A stretch of DNA of 28,617 bases from Verrucomicrobiaceae bacterium UBA2429 (GCA_002343505.1 DDQZ01000073.1:1-28617); one strand, 5' to 3'. Numbered from the stretch's first letter, positions 7,570-16,074 are shown. Translations and numbers: made by a program. Notes: generated by a model not told the origin, from the sequence alone.

Positions 7570-7875
7570 ATGCTCGACCTCCACGACCTCCCCGCTGCGG
7601 ACATGATCCGCGAAGGCCTCGCCGATCTGGCGGCGCGCCGTGAGAGTGTGGCGTCGTATCTCGTGCAGATCGGCAGCCTCAAAATGCGGCGATGCGGCAT
7701 CGAAGTGGCCGTTTCGGCCGAGGATGCGCTCGACGCCGATCATCGACTCTATGCTCTGCTGGGGCGCGAGCACGGTAACGATGCCCACAGGCACTACAAT
7801 TCGCTGCTGCGCGAACTCGTCAGTTTCGAGCGTGCGCTCGTCTCACGGCATGAACGCCTGCAAAAAGCGCGTTAA
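7570..7875 (+). CDS. small protein partnered with the nucleotidyltransferase
   Basis: A 101-residue, mostly helical, charged protein starting at ATG 7570, 13 bases after the nucleotidyltransferase stop and 6 bases before the next start, so it is very likely co-transcribed. I do not recognise a family. An Arg66...His73 pair (RxxxxxxH) followed by a helical C-terminus faintly recalls the Rx4-6H motif of HEPN partners of minimal nucleotidyltransferases, but the usual polar residue after Arg is replaced by Glu, and the match is too weak to call. There is no signal peptide or membrane segment. Its likely role is as cognate partner of the upstream enzyme. Confidence 0.65.
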   Translation: MLDLHDLPAADMIREGLADLAARRESVASYLVQIGSLKMRRCGIEVAVSAEDALDADHRLYALLGREHGNDAHRHYNSLLRELVSFERALVSRHERLQKAR

Positions 7876-7881
7876 GCCTGC

Positions 7882-8961
7882 ATGACCCGCCGCGACACTA
7901 TCGCTCTCACTTTGGCTGCGCTCACAACACCGGCGCGTGCCAGCAACTCCGCCATGCAAAACGCCTTTCAGCTCATCCAGACGCAAATCGACAACGGAAC
8001 GCTGCATCACGCTGTGCTGCATGTGCAAAAAGGCTCCGAACTGACGATGAAGGCCTTTGGCAAAGCTAAGCCCGATTCGATGTTCCTACTCGGCTCGATC
8101 ACAAAACCGCTCACGGCGGCTGCGGTGATGGTTTTAGTGGATCGGGGCGAGGTGAAGCTCTCCGACACGGCTGTGAAGTACCTGCCGGAGTTCAACGAAG
8201 GCGCTCGAAAAGAAATCACCATTGAGCAACTGCTCACGCACACCTCCGGCCTGCCGGACCAGCTTGAGGATAACAACGCGCTGCGGGCACGCCACGCACC
8301 GCTGGCGGAGTTTGTGAAGGGTGCGGTGCACACGCCGCTGCTCTTTGCGCCGGGCGCGCAATATCATTATCAAAGCATGGGCATCCTCCTCGCGGCTGAA
8401 ATCGTCGAGCGAGTCACCAAGACGCCGCTGCCGAAGTTTTTGCAGGAGCATGTTTTCGCGCCGCTGGGCATGAAACGCACCGTTTTGGGCCTCGGAGCCT
8501 TCTCCAAGACCGACATGGTGCCGATGCAAACCGAGCACGCCGCTCCCGATGCAGGCGGCGGTGATCCAAACGCCCGCGCGTGGGACTGGAACAGCGATTA
8601 CTGGCGAAACCTTGCCGCGCCGTGGGGCGGCGCTCACAGCACTGCGGCGGACATCGCCACATTTCTACGCAGCTTCATGCATCCTGATGGCAAAGCAGTG
8701 CGCGTGGCCACCGCACAGCTCATGATCACCGATTACACGCCCAAACTCGAAGCCCATCGCGGCATCGGCTTCATGGTCGGCCCTGCCGGTCTCGGCAAAG
8801 GTTGCTCCGCCCTCGCCTTCGGCCACAGTGGCTCCACGGGCACGCTGGCCTGGGCTGATCCAACGACAGACACGAGCTTTGCCTTGCTGACGTCGCTCCC
8901 AAAGAATGTCTCGGGCGCGCTGGTGCTGTATCCAGTCTCTGACATGATTTCGCCGCTTTGA
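7882..8961 (+). CDS. exported serine beta-lactamase-fold hydrolase (class C/esterase-like)
   Basis: A 359-residue protein starting 6 bases after the previous stop. The N-terminus carries a twin-arginine-like signal (MTRRDTIALTLAALTTPARA). The three active-site motifs of the serine beta-lactamase/penicillin-binding superfamily are present: S72-ITK (SxxK), Y163-QS (YxS) and H315-SG (HxG in place of KTG). Its length fits the EstB/class C-like beta-lactamase-related family, which includes esterases, D-aminopeptidases and peptidoglycan enzymes more often than true beta-lactamases. The HxG variant argues for a non-lactamase hydrolase. It probably acts in the periplasm or is attached outside. It belongs by spacing to the transcript of the two genes before it, although the functional link is unclear. 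Confidence 0.88.
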   Translation: MTRRDTIALTLAALTTPARASNSAMQNAFQLIQTQIDNGTLHHAVLHVQKGSELTMKAFGKAKPDSMFLLGSITKPLTAAAVMVLVDRGEVKLSDTAVKYLPEFNEGARKEITIEQLLTHTSGLPDQLEDNNALRARHAPLAEFVKGAVHTPLLFAPGAQYHYQSMGILLAAEIVERVTKTPLPKFLQEHVFAPLGMKRTVLGLGAFSKTDMVPMQTEHAAPDAGGGDPNARAWDWNSDYWRNLAAPWGGAHSTAADIATFLRSFMHPDGKAVRVATAQLMITDYTPKLEAHRGIGFMVGPAGLGKGCSALAFGHSGSTGTLAWADPTTDTSFALLTSLPKNVSGALVLYPVSDMISPL

Positions 8962-9003
8962 GCAAGACTGCGGGACGCGCCAAGAACAGCCGGTTTCGTC
9001 GCG

Positions 9004-9011
9004 TAGTTTTG
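9004..9011 (+). promoter_or_regulatory. putative -10 element (leaderless) for the PPC-domain gene
   Basis: TAGTTTTG at 9004-9011 is 5 bases before ATG 9017, preceded by the same GCG as the element at 4054. No convincing -35 hexamer is visible. The spacing predicts a transcript starting at or near the ATG. Confidence 0.35.
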
Positions 9012-9016
9012 CGGTC

Positions 9017-11188
9017 ATGTTTCCGCGACTCATCTGCCTCCTCTCCGTCTTTGCCGTCTCCGCGTTCGCACAGCAGGTCACGCTGCCGTTGCCGCGACTG
9101 CTCACGATCATGCCCATGGGCGGTCAGGCCGGGCAGAGTGTGGAGGTGACGATCACGGGTGAAAACATCGAGGACGTGACGGAGCTGGCCTTTTCCACAC
9201 CGAAGATCACGGCGAAGCCGGTGGCGGGTGCGGTGAACAAGTTCACGGTGAGCATCGCGGCGGATGTGCCGGTGGGTGTTTACGATGCGCGGGTGATGTC
9301 GCGGCTCGGGGTGTCGTCGGCGCGCGCGTTTTCGGTGAACAAGCTGCCGGAGGTGGTGCGCACGAAGGCGAACAACACGCTCGAAACGGCGCTGCCGCTC
9401 ACCGTCGGTTCGATCTGCAACGCAACGATGACGAAGCGTGCGGTGGATTTTTATTCGTTCCAGGGCGTGAAGGGGCAGGCGGTGGCGATTGATTGCGCGG
9501 CGGTCGGGATCGACTCGCGGCTCACGCCGGTGCTCATCCTCGCGGATGGCAAGGGCGCGGACCTCAAGGTGAACCGCACGGGCGGCATGATCGACTTCAC
9601 GCCACCGGCCGATGGCAGCTACATCATCAAGGTGAGCGATCTGACGTATCAGGGCGGCGAGCGGCATTTCTATCGGCTCGCTTTGCAAAAGAGCCCCGCG
9701 GAGCCGCAATCGCAGACGCAAACGGTCAGCGCGATGTCCTGGCCGCCTGCCGGACTCGCGGCGACGGCTGCTGCAAAGGAAACCGAGCCGAACAACAAGG
9801 ACGCGCAGAAGATTTCGTTGCCTTGCGACATCGGCGGCGCGTTTTTCCCGGCGGCGGATGTCGATACCTATGAGTTCACCGCGAAGAAGGGCGAGACTTG
9901 GTGGGTGGAGGTGGCGAGCGAGCGTCTGGGGCTGAACACGGACCCGTTTGTGCTCGTGCAGCAGGTGAAGGACGGCAAATTCACCGATGTGGCCGAGCTG
10001 TATGACATCGCGCCGCCGATGAAGGTCACGAGCAATGGCTACAGCTACGACGGTCCGCCTTACGATGCCGGTTCGCCGGATGTGCTCGGCAAATTCGAGG
10101 TCAAAGAGGATGGCACGTATCGTCTGCAGGTGCGCGATCTGTTTGGCGGCACGCGCAGCGATCCGCACAATGTGTATCGCTTGCTCGTGCGTCAGGCCGC
10201 GCCGGATTTTTCGCTCGCCGCGTGGGCGGTGCACATGACGCTACGCAATGGCGACCGCGCGTCGCTTTCCAAGCCGATGGCGCTGCGTCAGGGCGATGCG
10301 CGTGCGTTTGAGGTCGTCGTGCAGCGCCGTGATGGATTCGACGGCGAGATCGAGATCGGCATGGAAAACCTGCCGCCGGGTGTCAGTGCCGCCGGTTTGA
10401 AGATCGGCAAGGGCAAGACCTACGGCCACCTCATCCTCACTACCGATGAAAAAGCGCCGCGAGGTTTCTCGCTCGCGAAAATCACCGGCAAGGCCGTTAT
10501 CAATGGCAAGGAAGTCACGCATCCCGTGCGTCTTGCGAGCATGGAATGGCCCGTAAAGGATGCGAAGGGCGAAATCCCCGCGCCGCGGCTCATGGCGGAC
10601 ATTCCGGTGTCCGTGACGGATTCCGAGCAAGCGCCGCTTTCGATCACGCTGGCCGAAAACAAGGTCTTCGAGGCCAAGGCGGGCGAGACGCTGAAAATCC
10701 CGCTTAAGCTCGCGTGGCGGAACGAGTTCAACGGCACCTCGATCAAGGTGAAGGCCTACGGTGAAGGATTCAGCGCCATGAAGGAGTTCGACATCCCGCT
10801 GAAGGCCGCCACGCATGAGCTGGCGCTGAATCTGGCCGAATTGAAGATCGCGCCGGGCGATTACACCTTCGCGCTGCAAAGCCTCGGCATCTGCAAATAC
10901 CGCTACAACCCCGCCGCGGTGCCTTTAGCAGAAGCGGAGCAAAAGAAAGCTGAAGCCGCTCTCGCCGCCGCGGCCGCTGAAGCCAAAAAAATCGCCGCCA
11001 CCGATGCGGAAGCCGCCAAGAAAGCCGCCGAGAAGCAAAAAGCCGCCGAAGCCGCGATGACGGCTGCGACGACGAAGATGAAGTCCGCCACCTCCGCCGC
11101 TGATCCAAAGGACACGGTCGAGATTCTCATCTCGCAGCCGATCCGCGTCAGCGTGAAGCCCGCAGCCGTCACCACCGCCGCCAAGTGA
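9017..11188 (+). CDS. secreted PPC-domain protein with Ala/Lys coiled-coil tail
   Basis: A 723-residue protein with a signal peptide cut near AFA-QQ (residues 17-20). An IPT/TIG-like beta domain (about 25-110, with GGQAGQSVEVTITGENI) is followed by two bacterial pre-peptidase C-terminal (PPC) domains, about 119-225 (DFYSFQGVKGQAVAID) and 255-395 (ETEPNN ... DTYEFTAKKGETWWVEV). Further beta-rich sequence follows. Residues ~637-690 are almost only Ala, Lys, Glu, the pattern of a single long helix or coiled coil, before a short beta end. No protease domain is present, so it is a binding or scaffold protein. Proteins of this build accompany cytochrome-WD40 proteins in Verrucomicrobiota/Planctomycetota. 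The next gene's ATG overlaps this stop by one base (TGATG), so the two are translationally coupled and probably made in equal amounts. Confidence 0.88.
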   Translation: MFPRLICLLSVFAVSAFAQQVTLPLPRLLTIMPMGGQAGQSVEVTITGENIEDVTELAFSTPKITAKPVAGAVNKFTVSIAADVPVGVYDARVMSRLGVSSARAFSVNKLPEVVRTKANNTLETALPLTVGSICNATMTKRAVDFYSFQGVKGQAVAIDCAAVGIDSRLTPVLILADGKGADLKVNRTGGMIDFTPPADGSYIIKVSDLTYQGGERHFYRLALQKSPAEPQSQTQTVSAMSWPPAGLAATAAAKETEPNNKDAQKISLPCDIGGAFFPAADVDTYEFTAKKGETWWVEVASERLGLNTDPFVLVQQVKDGKFTDVAELYDIAPPMKVTSNGYSYDGPPYDAGSPDVLGKFEVKEDGTYRLQVRDLFGGTRSDPHNVYRLLVRQAAPDFSLAAWAVHMTLRNGDRASLSKPMALRQGDARAFEVVVQRRDGFDGEIEIGMENLPPGVSAAGLKIGKGKTYGHLILTTDEKAPRGFSLAKITGKAVINGKEVTHPVRLASMEWPVKDAKGEIPAPRLMADIPVSVTDSEQAPLSITLAENKVFEAKAGETLKIPLKLAWRNEFNGTSIKVKAYGEGFSAMKEFDIPLKAATHELALNLAELKIAPGDYTFALQSLGICKYRYNPAAVPLAEAEQKKAEAALAAAAAEAKKIAATDAEAAKKAAEKQKAAEAAMTAATTKMKSATSAADPKDTVEILISQPIRVSVKPAAVTTAAK

Positions 11189-13461
11189 TGAAACCCAGCG
11201 CCTTCCTCGTCCTCCTTTGCTGCCCGGCCATCGCATTGGCCGAGGAATTGGAGTTCTATCGTGATGTGTATCCCTTCCTGAAGGGCAACTGCATCTCGTG
11301 TCACAACAAGACGACGACGAAGGCGGATCTGAACATGGAGACGCCGGAACTCATGATCAAAGGCGGTGAGTCGGGGCCGTCGCTCATTCCGGGGAAAAGC
11401 GCGGAGAGCCTCGTCGTGCAGGCTTCACTGCACGCGAATGACATGGAGATGCCGCCGGCGAACAACAAATCCGGCGCGGTGAACCTCACGCCGGAGCAGA
11501 TCGACACGCTGAAGCAATGGATCGACCAGGGCGCGAAAAGCACGAAGCCGCAGGAGCGCACGGTGGTGCTGCAGGCCTTCGCCGCGAGCGTGGATCCCAT
11601 CTACTGCTTGGCGATTTCCAAAGATGGCCGCTATGCCGCTTGCGGACGTTCGAACCGCATCTTCGTGTATGATCTCGCCACGAGGCAGCTTGTCGCCCAG
11701 GTCGGCGATCCTGCGGAGAAAAATGGCTCGGCGCATCGCGCGCTGGTGCAGTCGCTGGCGTTCAGTCCTGACGGCACGCGGCTTGCCAGCGGCAGTTTTC
11801 GCGAGGTGAAGCTGTGGAAGCTTGATCTGCCAAAACCAGCGTCGAATGCTGTGAAAACGTCGTCTGCGCCAGCGAGCGCTGATTTGATCAAAAAACTCGC
11901 TGCCGCAGGCAAAGTGGTCGTTTTGAGCAGCGCACTGTCGGCGGACGGCAAACAAGTCGTCACCGGTTGTGATGACGGTTCCGTGCGTGTTTGGGATGTC
12001 GCATCGCTGAAGTCGCTCATCGAGTTGCGCGGCAGTGTCGCGACCGCGCAAAAGATGGCTCAGCTCGACTGGACCATCGCCGCGCAGACGCTGGAGCAGG
12101 CGTTTCAAAAGAGCGAGATCGCACGAATAGAAGCACAGGACAAGGCACTCGATGTGCTGCTGGGCAAAGCCAAGGATGCGATCACCACGATGACCAAGGT
12201 GCTACCGGAGAAGCAGAAGGCCGTGCCGCCGACCACTGAAGCCAAAACAGCCGCGCAGAAGGCCGTCGATGAACTGGCCGCGAAGCTCGCTGGGAAAAAA
12301 GACACCGCGCTCGAGAAGGAGCTCAAAACGGCACAGGACAAACTCATCACGGCGAAAATGACCGAAGTCTCGGCGCTCGCCGCCGTCTCTGCCGCAGAAA
12401 GCAACGTGAAGGATGCCGAGGATGACCTGAAGCGTATCACCGCCTCGAAAGCCGCCGATACCAAAGCCGTCGCCGCTGCGAACGCTGCCATCACCGCTGC
12501 AAAAACCGCACAGGACAAGGCCACCGCCGAGTTGGCGGCACTGAAGCAATCGCTGACCAAAACCACCGCCAAACCTGTTGCCGTGTCGTTCTCCACAGAC
12601 GCGCAGCGCGTCGCCGCGATGTTTGAGGATGGAGTTCTCCGCGTGTGGGCCGCCGCCACGGGAACGCCGATTGAGGAAAGCGGCGCAAACGCCGCTGCGA
12701 GCACAACGATTACCGCCGCGCCTGACGGCACCTTTGTTGCCACCAAGGCGGTCACGCAGACGCTCGGCGCACTGCCGCGCTGGACTTTGGAGCGCAAGAT
12801 CGACTCGAAGGGCCTTTTTGCCGATCGTGTGAACGCGGTGCGCTTCAGCCCAGATGGCAAAACGCTCGCCACGGCCGGCGGAGAGCTTTCGCGCAGCGGC
12901 GACATCCTTTTCATCGAAGCCGCGACCGGCAAGATCACGCAGACGTGGAAGGAAAAACACAGCGACTCGGTGTTGTGCCTCGATTTCTCACCCGATGGCA
13001 AAAAACTGGCCTCCGGTGCTGCTGACAAGATCGTGCGCGTCACCGAGGTCGCCACCGGGAAGCAATTGAACCTGTTGGAAGGTCACACGCATCATGTCAC
13101 CGCCGTTGCATTCCGCAGCGATGGCCGCGTGCTCGCCAGCGCTGGCGCGGAAGGCACCGTGGTGACCTGGGACATGATCATCGGCGAGCGGAAGCGAAAG
13201 ATCGAAGGCTGGACCAAGGAGGTCACCTCGCTGCAATTCATCGGCGCGACGAACCAGCTCATCACCTCCGCCGGCGACAACCGCGTCCGCATCGTGAACG
13301 ACGAAGGCAACGAGATCCGCAATATCCCCGACCTCCCCGACTACATGCAGGCCGCCGTCAGCACGCCGAACGGCACTACCCTCGTCGCCGGCGGCGAGGA
13401 CAGCCTGCTGCGGATCTGGGACAGCACCGGCAAGGCGCTGGCTTCGTTTGGTGCGAAGTAA
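11188..13461 (+). CDS. secreted cytochrome c-WD40 repeat protein with coiled-coil insertion
   Basis: A 757-residue protein. ATG 11188 is chosen over GTG 11185. Signal peptide to about residue 18, then a planctomycete-type cytochrome c domain with C35-ISC-H39 and a conserved MEMPP segment supplying a possible axial methionine. WD40 repeats begin near residue 135 (YCLAISKDGRYAACG, LAFSPDGTRLASGS, SADGKQVVTGCDDGSVRVWD). A ~170-residue coiled coil rich in Ala, Lys, Glu and Asp interrupts the propeller at about 285-457. Four or more repeats then follow (VRFSPDGKTLATAG, LDFSPDGKKLASGAAD, VAFRSDGRVLASAG, and a last one ending LLRIWD). It is probably a periplasmic or surface electron-carrying scaffold. 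It is coupled by TGATG overlap to the PPC protein, which also has a coiled-coil tail, so direct pairing through these helices is an attractive guess. Confidence 0.9.
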   Translation: MKPSAFLVLLCCPAIALAEELEFYRDVYPFLKGNCISCHNKTTTKADLNMETPELMIKGGESGPSLIPGKSAESLVVQASLHANDMEMPPANNKSGAVNLTPEQIDTLKQWIDQGAKSTKPQERTVVLQAFAASVDPIYCLAISKDGRYAACGRSNRIFVYDLATRQLVAQVGDPAEKNGSAHRALVQSLAFSPDGTRLASGSFREVKLWKLDLPKPASNAVKTSSAPASADLIKKLAAAGKVVVLSSALSADGKQVVTGCDDGSVRVWDVASLKSLIELRGSVATAQKMAQLDWTIAAQTLEQAFQKSEIARIEAQDKALDVLLGKAKDAITTMTKVLPEKQKAVPPTTEAKTAAQKAVDELAAKLAGKKDTALEKELKTAQDKLITAKMTEVSALAAVSAAESNVKDAEDDLKRITASKAADTKAVAAANAAITAAKTAQDKATAELAALKQSLTKTTAKPVAVSFSTDAQRVAAMFEDGVLRVWAAATGTPIEESGANAAASTTITAAPDGTFVATKAVTQTLGALPRWTLERKIDSKGLFADRVNAVRFSPDGKTLATAGGELSRSGDILFIEAATGKITQTWKEKHSDSVLCLDFSPDGKKLASGAADKIVRVTEVATGKQLNLLEGHTHHVTAVAFRSDGRVLASAGAEGTVVTWDMIIGERKRKIEGWTKEVTSLQFIGATNQLITSAGDNRVRIVNDEGNEIRNIPDLPDYMQAAVSTPNGTTLVAGGEDSLLRIWDSTGKALASFGAK

Positions 13462-13471
13462 CAGGGTCTTT

Positions 13472-13495
13472 CCAGTCTGTGTTCAGACGGACTGG
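13472..13495 (+). terminator. hairpin downstream of the cytochrome-WD40 gene
   Basis: Starting 11 bases after the stop, CCAGTC/GACTGG (outer) and GTCTG/CAGAC with a TGTT loop (inner) offer two alternative stems. There is no following T-run, so it could be a factor-dependent terminator or simply a chance fold. Confidence 0.35.
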
Positions 13496-13596
13496 CCAAG
13501 GAATCAGCCCAAGCCTCCGGGTTGACTCTGGAAATCTCATACCAAACCGATTCACTCATCGCAGCATGATGGCGGGCAGGCTGTAACGGGAGCATC

Positions 13597-14034
13597 ATGG
13601 CACGAGGAGCCATCCAACTGGGGCGGCTGGCAGAAGACGCGCTGCATCTCAAAGAACTCGCAGCGAGCGATGCTGAGGCAGTGCGTGTCGTCATCCGCGA
13701 CAACGCCGGGTTCCATCTGCGCGACGGCGACCCACGGCTCCCGGAGCGGGTGCGCATCGTGGCGCTGCCGCCCCACAGTCCGGAACGCAACCGCTGCGAG
13801 CATGCCTGGGACATGATCAAGGAAGAAGTGTCCAATCAATGCCACCGCAGCACCGACAAGCTGCGCGACGCGCTGCTGCCGGGCTTGAAGCGCCTTTGGC
13901 AGAACGCTCAAGCCGTTCTCAGATGGGTTGGTCGTCCCTGGCTGCAGGATCAAGCAAACGCTTCGTGTCCGCGCCAAAATCCGATTGAATCGTCAGGATG
14001 GTATCAGCCCTTTGTTTCGCAAGCCGACCCTTGA
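13597..14034 (+). pseudogene. IS630-family transposase, C-terminal remnant
   Basis: The open frame of 145 codons holds only the C-terminal half of an IS630/Tc1-type DDE transposase. Visible are VVIRDNAGFH with the second catalytic Asp (Asp35 of the frame), the LPPHSPERNRCEHAW motif with the catalytic Glu (Glu69, 34 positions later), and the following basic helix DMIKEEVSNQ. The N-terminal DNA-binding domain and the first catalytic Asp are absent, and a stop precedes the ATG at 13567. The usual SPELNPxE motif is altered (SPERNRCE), which also suggests decay. The last ~30 codons probably lie beyond the original gene. A short ATACCA at 13538-13544 and TGGTAT near 13999 may be traces of terminal inverted repeats, but I could not define the ends. 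Confidence 0.8.
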
Positions 14035-14122
14035 AGACCCAGCGTTTCCTTCCGGCATTCATTGCCTGGGTCGCTCTGCTGAATCAGATGCCGCTCGCCC
14101 ATTGAGCAGGATTCAATACCCG

Positions 14123-15040
14123 TCACGCCTCCGGCTTCTTGACCGCAGGATCCAGCTTTTGCAGCGCGTCATAAAGCGCGGGATCCTGCGGATGACCGTT
14201 GAAGAGGATGGCTCCATCCGGCGCCACGAGCACCATGCGCGGGATGCTTTCGATTTCGAGCAACTGTGTGAAGGGGCGCTCGCGCGGCTCGACGAGCCAG
14301 GGAAACTCGATGCCCTGCTCATCGCGGATTTTCTCGGCCACGGACTCGGCGTTCTCGTCGTCCTTGTTCATGCCCATGACCACGATGCCGTGCGGAGCGA
14401 GCTCGGCGGCTTTCTTTTTCAGCGCGGGCATGAGCTGCATGCACGGGCCGCACCAGGAGGCCCAGAAGTCAATGAGCAGCGCTTTTTTGCCGGCAAGCTG
14501 GTCCTTCAGCGTGGTGGCCTCGCCCGAGGACGTGGTGAGCACCAGGCCGAGGTCCATTTTCAGATTCGCCATCTTCGCCTCGCGGCGGGTTTTTTCCACG
14601 AGCTGGAAAAAGAGCTGCGCCTGCCCTGGAGCCGACCACGCCGCCTCAAGGATGTGGGTTTTGAAGGCGGCATCGTCTTTTTTCTCCAGCGCCTGCAGCG
14701 CCTTCGCATACTCCATGAAGCCGCGCACATCGTCGGCGGACTTCAGCCCGGCGCTGTCTTGCGGGTCGAAATTCTTCGCCAGAATCTCCAGCTCAGGGAG
14801 CATCCTCACCAGCCAGTCCGCATCCTGCCGGCGCAGGCCCCAGATGAGCTTGGCCTCAATGACCTTCTGCCTTGAGAGGCCCGCGCGGCCCGCCTCTTTG
14901 AGCGCCTCCAGCAGTTCCTCTTTCGTGGCCTGCGGATTGAACATGCGCTGCATCATGGCGCGCGGGTCAGGCGCATCCTGGGCTGTCAGCGGCAGTGTGT
15001 GGAGGACGAGTGCGGTCAGCAGAGCGAAGCGGGTTTTCAT
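14123..15040 (-). CDS. periplasmic TlpA/thioredoxin-like disulfide oxidoreductase
   Basis: A 305-residue protein with a signal peptide (MKTRFALLTALVLHTLPLTAQ). A helical N-terminal domain of ~145 residues, unrecognised, precedes a TlpA/ResA-like thioredoxin domain from about residue 165. The domain carries the redox site W196-CGPC (Cys197, Cys200) in the context LLIDFWASWCGPCMQLMPAL, and the cis-proline region SIPRMVLVAPDG. Such proteins reduce or oxidise thiols outside the cytoplasm, often for cytochrome c maturation; the many haem-c proteins in this window would be suitable clients, but that link is inferred. It is transcribed divergently from miaA with about 100 bases between the starts. 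A TACGTTTTG element occurs 12 bases before the start on this strand. Confidence 0.9.
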   Translation of the reverse strand: MKTRFALLTALVLHTLPLTAQDAPDPRAMMQRMFNPQATKEELLEALKEAGRAGLSRQKVIEAKLIWGLRRQDADWLVRMLPELEILAKNFDPQDSAGLKSADDVRGFMEYAKALQALEKKDDAAFKTHILEAAWSAPGQAQLFFQLVEKTRREAKMANLKMDLGLVLTTSSGEATTLKDQLAGKKALLIDFWASWCGPCMQLMPALKKKAAELAPHGIVVMGMNKDDENAESVAEKIRDEQGIEFPWLVEPRERPFTQLLEIESIPRMVLVAPDGAILFNGHPQDPALYDALQKLDPAVKKPEA

Positions 15041-15144
15041 GGCGAAAAAATCAAAACGTACGCGGCGGCGTCATGTTGCCCTCCTTCCGCGCCTTGGCTA
15101 GTGATGAAATGCCACGCCCCGCGCGCACCCCCGCCACGCAAACC

Positions 15145-16074
15145 ATGCCCGCCCCCTTTTTCATCACCGGCCCCACCGCCAGCGGAAAATCCGCCCTGGC
15201 CGTGGCACTCGCCGAGCGCGTCGGGGGGGAGATCGTGAACGCGGATGCCTTCCAGCTCTATGAAGGCATGGACCTGCTCACCGCCAAGCCCTCCAGCGCC
15301 GAAATGCGCCGCGTGCCGCACCATCTCTACAGCGTGCTGCCGCTCACGCAGAGCTGTGATGCCCAGCGCTACCGCCGGATGGCCCTGCCCGTGATCGAGG
15401 GCATCTCCGCGCGCGGCCTCACGCCCATCGTCGTCGGCGGCTCCGGCCTTTACATCAAGGCCCTCTCCCACGGCCTCGCCGAGCTGCCCGCCGCAGACCC
15501 AGCCCTGCGCGCCCGTCTGGCCGCCCTCAGCCATGAGGAAAAACGCGCGCAACTCCTGCGGCTCGACCCCGATGCCGGGGTCAACGTGCCGCTCGCCAAT
15601 CCCCGCTATGTGGACCGCGCCCTGGAAGTCTGCCTGCTCACCGGCCAGCCCCAGTCCCGGCTGCGGCGCACCTTTGACGCCACACCACCCGCAGGCGCCG
15701 GCGTCAGCCTCGTGTGGCCGCGCTTCGTGCTGCACGCGCGCATCGAGCAACGCGCGCGCCAGATGATCGAGGCCGGCCTGCTGGAGGAAGTCCGCCACCT
15801 GCCACCCGCCGGCCCCACTGCGGAGAAAGCCATCGGCCTGCGTGAGATGCGCGCGCATCTGGCCGGTGAGATGCCTTTGGATGAAGCCGCCGCGCTCATG
15901 ACCCAGGCCACCCGCCAGTATGCGAAACGCCAGCTCACCTGGTTCCGCCGTGAGTCCTGGCTGCAAAGCGTTTGCCTGCCCGCCGATGCCGCCGCAGAAT
16001 CCGCGCTCGCCCTCATCCTGCACCATTTCCCATGTCCGCTTCCACCCCAGCAGCCACCGTCCACGTCAGCTTAG
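15145..16074 (+). CDS. miaA: tRNA dimethylallyltransferase
   Basis: MiaA attaches a dimethylallyl group to N6 of A37 in tRNAs that read UNN codons. With the ATG at 15145 the protein has 309 residues and its P-loop GPTASGKS falls at 9-16, the normal place; an in-frame ATG at 15109 would add 12 unconserved residues. Further family motifs are visible: GEIVNADAFQLYEGMDLLTAKPS (substrate-binding Asp and the DSMQVY-equivalent), PIVVGGSGLYIKAL, a tRNA-binding middle region, and EKAIGLREM followed by the TRQYAKRQLTWFRRE helix. The C-terminus overlaps the start of aroB by 43 bases, so translation of the two is probably coupled. Confidence 0.96.
   Translation: MPAPFFITGPTASGKSALAVALAERVGGEIVNADAFQLYEGMDLLTAKPSSAEMRRVPHHLYSVLPLTQSCDAQRYRRMALPVIEGISARGLTPIVVGGSGLYIKALSHGLAELPAADPALRARLAALSHEEKRAQLLRLDPDAGVNVPLANPRYVDRALEVCLLTGQPQSRLRRTFDATPPAGAGVSLVWPRFVLHARIEQRARQMIEAGLLEEVRHLPPAGPTAEKAIGLREMRAHLAGEMPLDEAAALMTQATRQYAKRQLTWFRRESWLQSVCLPADAAAESALALILHHFPCPLPPQQPPSTSA

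Noticed and set aside
7570..7875. Assignment of the small partner protein to the HEPN family from its Arg66...His73 pair.
   Set aside because: The spacing fits Rx4-6H, but the residue after Arg is Glu and surrounding positions do not match; one short pattern in a His/Arg-rich segment is not enough.
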